A DNA stretch of 64,000 nucleotides, from NCBI GenBank assembly GCA_936450465.1, contig OW388302.1:15711530-15775529 (forward strand). The letters are read 5' to 3'. This DNA comes from Gibbula magus (taxonomy: Eukaryota > Mollusca > Gastropoda > Trochida > Trochidae). The notes beneath the pieces are model-generated. The model ran no database searches. It had not been told where the DNA came from and was given only the letters and a program-made list of their open reading frames with translations. The position numbers and the translations under genes are program-made. Positions 11,365-22,479 of the stretch are shown in pieces; position 1 is the stretch's first letter, and each line of letters starts with the position of its first letter.

Positions 11365-13004
11365 TTACTTAGATCATTGACAAATAATAATATGTTTAAA
11401 ACGTTATAAGGTATTTGAAGCCCATGCCACACACAAAATTTAAATCAAAACAATACTACAGAGATTTTGAAAATCGCGTTAGAGGGCATTTCCACAATGT
11501 GCACTTGAGAGTGAACCTCTTACTTACTCACGTGCCGTTGCAGTCAGAAAACAGGAATTGAAATGTTCAGAGTGGATATATGCAGCTCAATTCGACGTAC
11601 GTTGAGGTATTGCTTGTTTGTCAAGTAAGAAGTATTATGGTTATAATGAGCAACAACTACTACTAAGTAATTTTTCATGAAATTTAAACACTTTTTAAAA
11701 AAAAGTGTATCTATCTCACGCAGCCTAGATAGTTTAACGGGAATATGGACACGTGTATTTCAGTTTCTCCGTTCACTTGCAAAATGATAATTGGCATTTC
11801 TAAATAAGTAACATTAACTGAGTATTTAATAGATTTGGTTTCAAACAGCAAGCAAGTTTACGTCGCTGAGTAAATATTGTACAAACTTGATTGATATGGT
11901 GTAATACTAAAAATAGGTTACTGAACATTCAATGACCTGCATGCTACAGACAATATATCAATAACTTTCAAAATATTTTTTAATTTGTTTACAGGTTTTG
12001 GGAAGTATTGTCTAGACAAATCTATCTATGATCAAAGAACCACCTGAATATTTCTGAACTACACATTGTCATTGATATCACTGTACATACTTCGTGATTG
12101 CTCACAGCTGTTCAAACTGTAAACACAATATTGATGTAATAAAAGGTTTATTTGAGTTATGTTATTTTTTTAATACAAGCAATATAACCATGGCTCAAAC
12201 AATAGCAGCTATAGTCTAAAAGTTTTAAAAAGCTATCATAATATTTTAGGGTTTGTTTAGTTATCATAAGGCGGGAGTAGGAGCAGTTGGGGTAATGTCT
12301 AGCAGATTGCATAAGCTTGCAATTCATGTGCATGATCTGAGGTCAGTTTTACTATGTGCGTAGGTTTTGGGGAACATCTCAAAGATATATAACGCTCGAG
12401 GTGAATTGTTCTGAAGACATCTAAGTAAGTGACGCTTCCATTTTGAGACGGTCCTTCCATTCACCAGCTAAATCTCACGACACAGTAAACCTGAAATTAG
12501 GTCACTCACGTGCATTACAAGTTTTCACAGCATGTTAGACATAACAGTATTTGATTGTGCAGTATCAAAGAAGCACAAACATATAATGATAGTTATAAAG
12601 ACAACTTTTTAGTTAAGCTATTCAATCAATGTAAACATTTAATTTAGTTCCTGTTACATCAAATACAATAATCAATATGTCCATATTTTTTTTTACAAAA
12701 CTGAACAATGAATTAAATATTTGCGGACCATAGGTTACACTTACTCTATTACTGATTTTTTTTCATTTGTTAAACTGACTTAAAATTGGAAATAAAGGTA
12801 AATCATATCAAGTTTCATATTGAAAGGAGGACATGAGTTCAATTATTTGTCTTTAGCACCAACAGAGACGACAGGGAAATAGCTACGTCTATACATAATT
12901 ACCACAATGGATCGCTAGTCAGTATGAAATACATAGATGAAGAATGAGAACACATTAGCTACATCGTTCAAGCCGAGAAGAATAAGTCGCTTTACTATGA
13001 TTGC
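11365..13004. other. Intergenic, no feature recognised
   Basis: AT-rich sequence with homopolymer runs and no coding or RNA signal that I can support. Confidence 0.45.
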
Positions 13005-13204
13005 TGAGAGGGGCCATTTCATTTTGTGTTAACTTTCCAACACGAAATCGCGAAATCGTGAAAAATTCAAACGAAGTCAGGAAATTGTGAAACGAAATCG
13101 CGAAACAGGGAAAATAATTGGACATTCGCGATTTCGTTTTGATTTTTTCGTGATTTCGCGATTACGTGTTGCAAAGTTAACACGAAATGAAATGGCCCCT
13201 CTCA
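13005..13204. mobile_element. 200-bp MITE with ~37-bp terminal inverted repeats
   Basis: The left end TGAGAGGGGCCATTTCATTT and right end AAATGAAATGGCCCCTCTCA are inverted repeats that extend inward through GTTAACTTTCCAACACG. The interior consists of repeated, degenerate CGAAATCGCGAAA words on one arm and their complement on the other, so the whole element can fold into a long hairpin. No ORF. Confidence 0.8.
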
Positions 13205-13394
13205 ACCATCATACTTTACTGACTTTACTTTAGAAAAAAATATAAATCTTTGTCTGTTCATTACATTTCATTGTTCTACTGTACTTCAACCAGCTCTCTG
13301 GTGTGGTCAACCATCTCAGCTTCTATTGCAAACAATGATCAAACATTACTATATCATATTGGAGTCACTTCTCTTTATATAACTATCATTGTAC

Positions 13395-13693
13395 CCAATG
13401 GGGCGGGATAGTGCGTTCGGCTTCGGATCAAGAGGTCCGGAGTTCGAATCCCGCTAGGGGTACGGCAACTTTGTCTGCAGTAGAGAACTGTTCTACATCC
13501 AGTAAGGTTTGGGTGCAATGCTACACTGAATTTCAGCGCAGCACCACCCATGGTTCGCTAGTTCCAGCCGCTGCTCGCAGGTTTCACTGAAGTGCATAGC
13601 GACATGGCGTTGCAGTCTTTCTTAATACTAGCAGCAGCGATATAAGTGAAATACTGTCTTGAAAGCGGCGTTAAAACGTAACTCACCTCACCC
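13395..13693 (+). mobile_element. tRNA-derived SINE with target-site duplication
   Basis: The head is tRNA-like. It has an A-box-like TAGTGCGTTCGGCTTCGG near 13410 and a B box GAGTTCGAATCCCGC near 13440, spaced as in a pol III promoter. The body continues about 240 bases and ends GCGGCGTTAAAACGTAACTC ACCTCACC. The 8-base word CATTGTAC flanks it at 13387-13394 and 13694-13701, a target-site duplication typical of LINE-mobilised SINEs. It is not a functional tRNA: no clean cloverleaf acceptor pairing is apparent. Confidence 0.8.
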
Positions 13694-13779
13694 CATTGTA
13701 CTCGTGTTTATTTACTGTGAGGTGTAACATTGGTAATCTTTCTCTTTCAACGTTACTAGTACATATATACATACATATA

Positions 13780-14145
13780 AACATTTGTATAGCGCCAATA
13801 TCCAGCTAAGCTAAGCTGCTCAAAGGTGCTCTGTTTGCCCCTGATCATTGGATGTCACTGTAAACGACACTCTTTGTCAATCTCAGCTCCATTTGGAGTA
13901 TGCAACTTTTGAAGCCACTAGGCGCACCAAGTTAAATCACCATGCTCATCCTTACGAGGTACCCATTCATAGCTGGGTGAACTAGGACACATAGTCACAG
14001 TATTTTGTCCAAGGACAACACCGAAAAAGTCGGCACTCAAAGTTGACTCCAAGGTTTTTACACCCGGTCACAGGTGGACTCGAACCCTGCACCTCAAGCT
14101 CGCTGGATTGCTAACCTGACGCCTTTACCGACTCGGTCACCGTGT
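13780..14145 (-). mobile_element. tRNA-Leu-like SINE, reverse orientation
   Basis: Read on the minus strand, it starts GGTGACCGAGTCGGTAAAGG, contains a leucine-tRNA-like stretch with AATCCAGCGAGCTTGAGGTG, and then the B box GGGTTCGAGTCC. It continues through an AGGACAAC/TGTGTCCTAG region to an end near TGGATATTGGCGCTATAC. The terminal TATAGCGC word also occurs at 16335, suggesting a shared 3' domain. It is a dispersed retroposon, not a tRNA gene. Confidence 0.75.
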
Positions 14146-14990
14146 TATTTTATACCAAAGCAGTAACTCTCACCCTTCTTCTGATATCAAATATATCAAC
14201 ACGAGTTTCTCAAAGTGGATCGACACGAGGGCACGACAGGTATTTAAGCGTCTAATCCCCATAAGGCTGCATACAAGGCACAAATCGTATATGCACATAT
14301 ATGCTATTAATACATGATTAAAACACAGTCAAATTGACAGATATTATGAAGTTGGTATTTTGATGACTTTACATTTCACAACTTGATAAGGCAAGCACAC
14401 ATTTGTTGAAAAATAAAAACATTGAGAAAATAAACCATTCATCGAGGCTGCGAGTGGGAAACATTTTGTTACGATCTAAAAGTATATTGTTTATTAGTTT
14501 TATGATACATGGAACCATGTGGATACTCTTCCGGTGCATATTTTGTATTATTTTAAAATAGTTAACATTGGGTTACTTATAGCGTGTTTTCATTTCATGG
14601 CCGATGCTGCAGAAAGATTGGTGATAGAACATTCCCTTTAAGGTACGTTGTATTTTGCCGAAAGTTGACTCCTCTGTTTACAATCTCATTGCTGAAAACC
14701 TCATATTTCAGATCCAACATTAGCTGAGTATTCAATATGTTTTAAAATTAAGTGGGTGATACCTACCTTTACAGAGCTAAGACTGTTATCCGCCCCTTTA
14801 GATATTGTGCTTGTGATGAAATAGTCACATGATGTCTGATAGGAGGTAGTCATGTGATATTGTGTCAGTACATCGCTGTCGATCATCTTGGTCCACTTGC
14901 ACCTGTTATCAAACGTTATCTATATAGATGTCATATCACACTTATATACAAGCATACATCAACACAGTTGCAATTTAATACACATTATAA
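14146..14990. other. Intergenic; one fragment of a dispersed repeat near 14170-14260
   Basis: CTTCTGATATCAAATATATC followed by AACACGAG matches, in opposite orientation, the element at 15690-15990 and also 39485-39515. Nothing else was recognised. Confidence 0.45.
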
Positions 14991-15090
14991 GTTATAACAT
15001 TCAGTGGAGGGTGACATCGTAATTATCAGACCCGCGTTAGAGTATATATGATAAATTACGATGTCACCCGAACAAACTGAATGTTATAAC
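14991..15090. repeat. 100-bp hairpin with 40-bp arms
   Basis: GTTATAACATTCAGT..GGGTGACATCGTAATT on the left pairs with AATTACGATGTCACCC..ACTGAATGTTATAAC on the right, separated by about 20 bases. The following words TATTTATCTTACGGCATGT resemble 42700-42717, suggesting a dispersed family. Confidence 0.75.
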
Positions 15091-15689
15091 GTATTTATCT
15101 TACGGCATGTAAAAAACTAAGACAAATTTTGACAGAAAACAGCGGATCGATCGACAAACTATGACCTTTAACTTGTGTCATGTGACATGGAATGATTGAC
15201 GTGGAGGCATACTTTATTCATGTTGCGGGATATACAACATTTATCACCCTCGGGAAGATTTATCAACCTGTATGACGGTGTTTATTGATATTTGTTAATT
15301 GTCACGTAGACCAATCAGGGATCGACATTCTTACATGAGGTACGATAACTACTTTTATAAATCGACGAGTTTGTATCACACCAGTGATAAATCCATCATT
15401 TAACAAATTCAATACAATATAATTAAACCAAAGCTAAATCCTCGAGAATATTACCAGACATGATATATTAATCTTCATTGGTGTGTATACAAGATTAAGA
15501 TTTAGTGAAGTCAATAATCATGATCATGGTAGAATGTTGAATTATTTGTATTTCATGTACAGGCACATTACACATACAGAAAGGTTTAAAACGAAAAGGA
15601 TACAAACACTTTGACAGAAATCTGTAACATAGATGAGTATAACAATTAACTCATCATTATTATTTCTACTCAAGCTTCAGATTTGATAA
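15091..15689. other. Intergenic, no feature recognised
   Basis: No coding frame or clear repeat was seen. Confidence 0.4.
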
Positions 15690-15990
15690 CACTTTTGATA
15701 GTTTTTAATCAGCGAATGTTGATATATTTGATATCTGAAGACACGAGGGTGAGATTTTATTTATCATTCAACATCGTTCTTCAACAAGTATTAGCCGAAG
15801 AATGACATAACTGAAACAGAAAACTGCAATTCAGGTTCTTCAGCAGCGATCTCAGTGACGTCATTGCACTGTGAAGTCATACGCACTATGGCATAATAAC
15901 ATTGTTTCGTCATCACCATTGTGACGTCATATCATTGCCAGTAGTGTTCTCAGTGATGCCAATGCTTTGTGATGTCATTAACTGATGATG
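15690..15990 (+). repeat. Dispersed repeat with TGACGTCA-rich tract
   Basis: It contains TGATATATTTGATATCTGAA followed by GACACGAGGGTGAGA. It then has a run of imperfect units with GTGACGTCATTGCA, GTGAAGTCAT, TCGTCATCA, GTGACGTCATATCA and GTGATGTCATTA. A relative in reverse order lies at 39210-39580. It is non-coding. The TGACGTCA words match the CREB/ATF site, but repeat origin is the simpler explanation. Confidence 0.5.
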
Positions 15991-16307
15991 TAATAGGATT
16001 ATAACGATTCAATTGTAGTGATAACTAAAATGTAGATACCGCTTGTAGACATCGCTTGATCTCACACAAGCGATATCTACTGTAGGAGCCAGTTTTGGAT
16101 AAAAAAGGAATATCAACATGGATTTCTTTAACGTTAATCTTTAAATAGCAAATGGCAGGTTGACCAGAATGTCATGAATTTAGCAAAGTTGCAAGTTTAG
16201 TATGCGTTGTTTTTGTCAATACTGTAAGATTTTTTTAAATGTCATTCTTGATGTAGGTTATGTTTGGTTTTAATCTATTTTGCTTTGTTTTGAATAATGT
16301 GTACTTA

Positions 16308-16400
16308 ATAATAATAATAATACTAATAATGAGCATTATATAGCGCTATATCCAATAACAAGGTGCATCCTCAAAGCAATTGTGTTAATCATGTTAACTA
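16308..16400 (+). repeat. SINE 3'-domain fragment after (TAA)n
   Basis: An (ATA/AAT)n run leads into GAGCATTATATAGCGCTATA TCC, matching the TATAGCGC end of the SINE at 13780-14145. The fragment is truncated after about 90 bases. Confidence 0.45.
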
Positions 16401-16439
16401 CTTTATTTCTATATTGAGGATATCCAAGGCAAATGTATC

Positions 16440-18310
16440 TTTTTGAGAAGTTTAGTTTGCTTGTGTCTTTGTCTCTATCCATTCCCTAACTTTATTCCAT
16501 ATATTTTTGACAGTAGGTCAATCGAAGAAAAGGTGACCTTTGTTCTCTTTTACGTCCTCACATCAGTTACATTCATTTTCATCTTTGATTTTCATCTTAT
16601 GCAGGAGATCATTTTTCGGGAGTATTCTTTGAATTGAATATTTGAACCATTTTGCTTAGATTGAACATAAAAGGCAATTGGTTTTAATCATATGTTTCAA
16701 TTCAGGTTTGTTGATTTGACATTCTAAATCTCCTTGCCATTTCATTATGTATATGTACCTAACCCCCGTGATTTCAGATTCTTGTAATATATCATATAAT
16801 TATCATATATAACAACCTTTTCTCCTGGTAGTAATAGTTTCAATAAAAAATGTATTAGTGGCGTATCTAGCTTTTTCTCTAACCTATTGTTGGAGTTACT
16901 AAATATGATTTTATTGCATTAATGATACCAGCATATTCAAGAAACTATGTTTAACATTTGTACCTGTTAACTAATTCTGTGAAGTTATCCAAATTTACCG
17001 TCACTATCAAGTATATCATCAGATAGATACCTAATTTTGACATTTGCTTATAATGAATCCCCTTATTGTTAATTCTGATATTGTCATTATTCCATATCGG
17101 CTGAGAGAGTACATCAGCTTGAGTCTTTGGAGTTTCTCCCTTTTGTGTCATGAAACACCCCCATTTTTTTAAAACGTCTTTCCAAAAATAGTTGTTCTTG
17201 GATTAAAAAATGCTTCATCACTGCTTCTGTGCTATATTAATAAAACAAATCACTGTGTTCCCTGGATAAGTTTATATGAAACAATTTAGAACAGTTGTCC
17301 AAATTGAAGTGTCGTTTCACCAAACTTATTTTCTGCGAACAAATTGTATTTATTGTATCTGGTGCCCTAAATTAACCTTCATTGTAATTACTAGTTATTA
17401 TTTTGCGTTTCATTTTATCTGGTTTTCCATTCAAAATAAAAGCAAAACAAAGTCGTTCAATGTCCTTCAATAGAATTTGGAAGTATTGTAAATATCTTGT
17501 TTAATGTAGGCAGGATAAGGCTTTTTAAAACGGTCTTCCTACCAAGTGGGGTAAGATCTCTTACAAGCCATTGGTTGATGATGATCTTTATTTGTTTTAG
17601 TTTATCTTTATAATTTCTCTCTACCATTTCTGCAAACTTATATGTGAATGTTATGCCAAGGGTTTTATGTTTTTGACCAGTCTAATTTGAAGTCTTTGCA
17701 CAGTGTCATTTTTGAACTCTTTAAAGGGGCAGTAGCACGTTTTTTCACTCAAAAAAGTTGATGAAATGTATTTGAAAAATAATTTCACCAACAGTAAAAC
17801 ATCATTCTCTCTTCGGAAAATAAAGTTTAAAATTAGTGTACATGTTTCGGTAAAGCCATGGGAATCGTTTTTGTAATACAAAATAATAAATTGTGTTCAC
17901 AATAAAATGGCCGCCATGCAATTTTTGCTTTATACGCAACAAAGTTATTACCACTACAGATAATTGGTTTATGTAATGAGATGCTTTACCCTCTAAAGTT
18001 AATTTAAATGACATAAACTATCATTATAAATGGGAAATTTGAAAAAATAAATTTTGCAGAAAACGTGCTACAGCGCCTTTAAGGAACCTATCCAGATGAC
18101 TTTAGTTTTACCTACAGTTATTTTTAGACCCGAGGAAGAGGCGTATTGAGTTAATGTTTGAAGTGTCACTTGTAGACACGTTTCAGATCCATCCAGTGTC
18201 AAAGAAGTTTCCTCTAAGAATTGAGTTACGAAGTACTCACTGTCACTTATTTCAAATCCTTTTATCTTTTTTATTATTACGTACCATGATGCTTAGAATA
18301 TAAAGATTAA
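16440..18310 (-). pseudogene. Dead L1/Tx1-type LINE reverse transcriptase, split by a MITE
   Basis: Read on the minus strand from 18310, frames give the RT order ILSIMVRNNKKIKGFEI, then QFLEETSLTLDGS where FADDT is expected, then SSGLKITVGKTKVIWIGS. After the MITE at 17721-18082 the frame continues LKSSKMTLCKDFKLDW, then in another frame KTLGITFTYKF and INQWLVRDLTPLGR. The 3' part near 16500-16640 resembles the C-terminal KWFKYSIQRILP..LHKMKI..C..C zone of L1-like elements. The catalytic Asp-Asp is replaced by Glu-Glu and several frameshifts are present, so it is inactive. The 5' part (endonuclease and RT fingers) is missing. Confidence 0.75.
17721..18082. mobile_element. TTAA-target MITE (piggyBac-like hallmark), copy 1
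   Basis: It is bounded by TTAA on both sides. The ends are AAAGGGGCAGTAGCACGTTT and the reverse complement AAAGGCGCTGTAGCACGTTT, a TIR of about 20 bases. Removing the element plus one TTAA restores the reading frame IWIGSLKSSKM across the host LINE, which shows a precise insertion. It contains no transposase. TTAA targeting is characteristic of piggyBac elements. Confidence 0.85.
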
Positions 18311-18320
18311 ATAAATAAGC

Positions 18321-19275
18321 ATGGCGAAAGTCTGCTTATGGCATGGCATGGCGCAAGGCGTCTGTCCGTCCATCCGTAAACTTTTCGCATTTTTTGACTT
18401 CTCCTCCACAACCAATAACTCTAGAGAGCTGAACTTTTATGTGCAGACTCCTTGGCTAAAGGGGATTCTCAATTGCAGATTTGGTGACCCTGTAGTCCCA
18501 AATAAGGACCTCACAGGCCATAACCATAAAACCTATTTTCATCTTCTTCTCCTGAATGATAAAAAAACTAGTAGGCTGAAAGATTGTCTGCAGACTCTTT
18601 AGTCAATGGTGATAATAAATTGTAAATTTGGTGACCCTTCGGCCCAAATTAATGGCCTCACAGGCCATAACCTAAAAACTTATTTTCATATTCTTCTCCA
18701 GAATGAAAAGACCTAGAAGGTTGTACTTTTATATGCAGACTTTTTAGCCAATGGAGATAATAAAATGTAAATTTGGTGATCCTTCGGCCCAAAATAATGG
18801 CCTCACAGGCCATAACCTAAAAACTTATTTTCATATTCTTCTCCAGAATGAAAAGACCTAGAAGGTTGTACTATTATCTGCAGACTCTTTAGCCAAAGAG
18901 GATACTTAAATGTAGATTTGGTGACCCTGTGGCCCCAAATTAGGGCCTCACAGACCATGGCCCAAAAACCTATTTCCCGAACAACAAGACTAAGAAGGCT
19001 GTAATTGTGTGAACACACTCTTTAGCCAATGGGGATTCTAATTTTAAACATCTTCTCTATATTTAGTGAGCTGAAATGTAGGTACAGACTCCTTGGCCAA
19101 TGGTTTTCTTAATTGTAGAATTAATGATCCTGTGACCTCAATGTTAGTCACAGGGGTCATTTTTATCATCTTCTCTAGCATGGAAAGATCTAGAACAAGC
19201 TGAGAACAATTTATTTCTGTTTCCATTACGTCAAACAATACAAATCCTGATGAGCTACATAACCCATGGCTCTAT
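18321..19275 (+). mobile_element. Tandem-monomer element (AGCTCATCAGG family), copy 2
   Basis: It begins with GGCATGGCATGGCGCAAGGC and CTGTCCGTCCATCCG. About six monomers of roughly 145 bases follow, each with '..CAGACTC.TTAGCCAA..GATA..AATTGTA..TTTGGTGACC..GGCCTCACAGGCCATAACC'. It ends CCTGATGAGCTACATAACCC near 19243. Two inner monomers (near 18570-18715 and 18715-18857) are nearly identical, evidence of recent local amplification. Non-coding. Confidence 0.7.
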
Positions 19276-20636
19276 GTTTTATTCAGGAGATTTATTTAGT
19301 TATTGGTAACACTTATTTGCCTTTTTGTGAAATCCCTTTATTTAAGTAAGCAAACGGGCTGCAGCGCCTTTAAAATAGCACCACTGCGAAAAGTAACAAT
19401 TTCTGGTTTATGCCTGGTTTCCAGCTCTTGCCCACCAATGCTCTTACCAACTGAGCTATGAAGAATAACGACACAAAAGCTAATTTTTTGTCAGTGTGAA
19501 CATTGTGTTATGAATGAAACGGGTGGCACGTGCAACTTCCAGGCGTGTAGCACGTGCAGAACGAGGATGTGCTCTTTTTGCAACAACTGATCCCAACAGT
19601 AAATATCATTGAAAACGTGAGTAAGTTACCCGAAGGATCATTTAGAGTAAGGCTTTGGCATCACAGGAACATACACTTTCAATAAAAAATGTAGGATGAT
19701 TTGACAAGTCTTGATGAAAAGAATGGGAAGATATTGACAACGGACATTTGAAGTTCATACTAATATAACACAGAAAACACAATACACCCCTGTGCTGTAT
19801 CCACAAAGTAAACAGAAACACTATTTCAAACTCCTCTACAGATATACAAATGCTTATAAAAGAACTGGACAATATTTATCATCATTAATTAATGTATTTT
19901 TTGATAATCTACATCACAACTCATAGCTGCAATATTGCCCAAGCGGAGTTTAACAATATCTCTCTCACTCATAATCAACATTGTCCTACTAAACTGATTG
20001 TTGAAGATTACAGATAGACTTGACACACTGACAGTTGCACCTGAAGTAGACTGATAAACATTTATATGGCACATTTAGCAATGAGATGGGACAAACCACA
20101 GTGAAGGACAAATATTGTATTATATCATACACTAAACATCAATATATAATTTAGAAATTACATGAGTATTGTCTTTTGTAATTAAATATGACATGAGGTG
20201 AAGTGATTTTGTGTGTAGTCACTTTCAAGAGTATTTATCTTTTATCATGGCTGCTCGTACATGTGTTAATGCAGGGAGAAATCCTGCAACACAGATGTGG
20301 CTTTGCATTGCGGTTAAACCTGTGAACATCTGCTAGTACTCGAGAACATTGAAATTCAGTTTAGAAACTTTTATGCGCCTAATTCAGTTACAGATTGGTT
20401 TCAAACTATTTTTTTTTATATAAACGTTGGTGGATTCTTTGATAAGTCATTATGAAGAGGTACGAGGTGAGGTGAGTTGGCGTTTATCCCGCTGTCAATA
20501 GTTTTCACTACGAATGTAGTTTTTTTGGAAACAGGACACTTTTTTGAAAATGTAAGTTGTCCTTTTTGACTGTTGTACAACCCGATAGTGACACCTGAAA
20601 TATACTGATATACGTTTATAAAACGGTGACATTATA
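19276..20636. other. Intergenic; weak tRNA-like fragment near 19438-19460
   Basis: The reverse complement near 19440-19462 reads TCATAGCTCAGTTGGTAAGA, an A-box-like tRNA 5' half. No B box follows, so it is a SINE remnant at most. No gene was recognised; the minus-strand open stretches at 19642-20074 have no identifiable content. Confidence 0.4.
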
Positions 20637-20790
20637 CAATTATCGACTTCAGTAGAGGTGAATCAAATGGTTTATCGACCTCGGAACAGTGATGTTCACC
20701 GAGGTGATAGCCGAGGTGAACATCACTTTCCAAGGTCGATAAACCATTTGATTCACCAATAACTGAAGTCAATAACTGTGCTATTATATG
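20637..20790. mobile_element. Foldback (long inverted repeat) element
   Basis: GGTGAATCAAATGGTTTATC followed by GACCTCGG and GTGATGTTCACC on the left pairs with the reverse complement on the right around a short centre (GTGATAGCC near 20702-20710). The outer words ATTATCGACTTCAGT / ACTGAAGTCAATAA also pair. It would form a hairpin with arms of about 65 bases. No ORF. Confidence 0.75.
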
Positions 20791-21576
20791 ATTCATGAAG
20801 TTTCTTTTTTTTAAATTGTACCCGTAAAGTTAAAATCAATGACAACATACACTATTATTGAACAACAAAAAAGTTAATTCTTAAATAACTTAAAATGAAA
20901 CATTAATTGGCTACAACTATAAGCAAATCTTAACAGCACTCCTCGCAGTGGTGATATATTTTTAGCTCCATTTCATTGGATTATTATGTCGACCTCGTGT
21001 GACGCTTCCCGCGGTCAACATGACGTTTGATCATCGTCGATTACCATCCGTCTCGGCCAATCAGAAAACAGAACACTCGTCCATCATATAATGATAAGGA
21101 TTGAGAGGTCGCAACCCACATTGATGTGGAACATTGCATCATATATATGGACAATCTCGATTGTTATTTCGATCATAATTAATGTATTTTGTAAATATGA
21201 TATGAAGTGATGCAACTTTGAGTTTAAAACCTCTCTCAATAGTATTTCTCTTATATGCTAGTATATTGTAGGCAGAAGTACATGTGCGCATGTCACTGTG
21301 AAGTGAAGTCATGAAAAAGTTGCTCCTCAGTGTTTGTGAACTTTATGCACTTGACGCACATAGAAGTTTACAAAAATGGTATGTGCTTGAAGCTCATGAA
21401 CTCTACTATAATATGTGCAATTATTGTTCACATATTTGCAACAGTTTTTGTATTTTTGAGTAATTTTAACTCAAACAATGCACAACATTTGACAGAGACC
21501 TGCTGTATATAGCTTGCTCGCTAATTGATCAGTGTACCCGCTAATGTGTGTGTGGTGAGCGGCTGATTGGTGAACA
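20791..21576. other. Intergenic upstream of the 201-codon ORF
   Basis: The bases around 20990-21075 are locally richer in CpG (CGACCTCGTGTGACGCTTCC CGCGG). This could be a promoter region or the 5' part of a mobile element. No defined motif set was identified. Confidence 0.35.
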
Positions 21577-22182
21577 ATGGATGGAGCAGCGAGTGACCCA
21601 GAGGAAAGCTACCTTACACAACAGGTGGAGGATATAGACAATGATATATTCAATGAATTGCATCGGAAATTAGGTCAACTGGACCGGGTGTCTTTTGAAA
21701 ATGAACTAATACAAATTTATGAAGATGATGAAGAGAAAATGAATTTTGTGAGACAAAGTCTCTATGACGTTGCCAAAGAAAGATGTGACAATATACCAAT
21801 TGGATACCTGATTAAGAGAGTGCATAGAGGATCTTCTAAGAAAAGTGTTATTGAGAAATATGCAAGTGATATATACCATCTCTATGGTTACATCACTGGG
21901 AGCGTCTCCGCAGAGGTGATTCAACGAGATGTGTTGAGTAAGCAGAAGGTCAACAACAGTGATACCACACAGTGTGATTCAGATAGACTTGACAGAGCGG
22001 CACACAGAACCGGGGATACCTTAACTCTCCTGCTTGCCAAAGTGATGGAAATTCAGGATTGTATGAATGAACAATCTGTAAGTCTCAATAGGAAAATAGA
22101 AGCTATACATGACATGTACGCTGATATGAAGAGAGTGTCACGCAGTATAGAAACGAAAAGTAACGAACTTAAGATAAGATAA
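21577..22182 (+). CDS. Hypothetical 201-residue acidic, helical protein; possible element-encoded ORF
   Basis: A single open frame of 201 codons with a reasonable start context (AACAATGG). The sequence is charged and helix-rich (SYLTQQVEDIDNDIFNELHR near the N-terminus). The C-terminal third has a heptad-like pattern (LLLAKVMEIQDCMNEQSVSL to the end) suggesting a coiled coil. I do not recognise a family. The frame ends in GATAAGATAAGAGATAAG, which is also the 3' tail of the opposed LINE that starts here. The original C-terminus is therefore probably lost to that insertion and the last residues are LINE-derived. Alternatives are the ORF1 of the plus-strand LINE whose 3' end lies at 24570-25120, or a truncated host gene or exon. 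Function is unknown. Confidence 0.5.
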   Translation: MDGAASDPEESYLTQQVEDIDNDIFNELHRKLGQLDRVSFENELIQIYEDDEEKMNFVRQSLYDVAKERCDNIPIGYLIKRVHRGSSKKSVIEKYASDIYHLYGYITGSVSAEVIQRDVLSKQKVNNSDTTQCDSDRLDRAAHRTGDTLTLLLAKVMEIQDCMNEQSVSLNRKIEAIHDMYADMKRVSRSIETKSNELKIR

Positions 22183-22333
22183 GAGATAAGATAAACTTTA
22201 TTATCCCAGATGGAAAATTTGTCTTACACTCAAAGAGTATTTGGTAGAATACAATACAAAATAACAATACATGAATACAATATAAAAAAACAAAACAATA
22301 ATAACATACATTGTGTTGATTGGTACTAAATAT

Positions 22334-22335
<2 letters not shown>

Positions 22336-22406
<71 letters not shown>
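22336..22406. repeat. (TA)n microsatellite
   Basis: About 35 uninterrupted TA units lie within the 3' region of the minus-strand LINE. Confidence 0.98.
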
Positions 22407-22411
<5 letters not shown>

Positions 22412-22479
22412 ACTTTAATCAACCATGTCGTGTTTCAAGAGTTACATAATTGCTATTTGGTGTGAAGGTTAAGAATTTT

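Noticed and set aside
13395..13460. tRNA gene
   Set aside because: A and B boxes are present, but there is no convincing acceptor pairing, and the sequence continues into a SINE body with a target duplication.
14060..14145. tRNA-Leu gene on the minus strand
   Set aside because: Leucine-tRNA-like head of a SINE; body and tail follow and the cloverleaf is imperfect.
22169..22422. Two minus-strand frames rich in Tyr-Ile
   Set aside because: They translate the (TA)n microsatellite.
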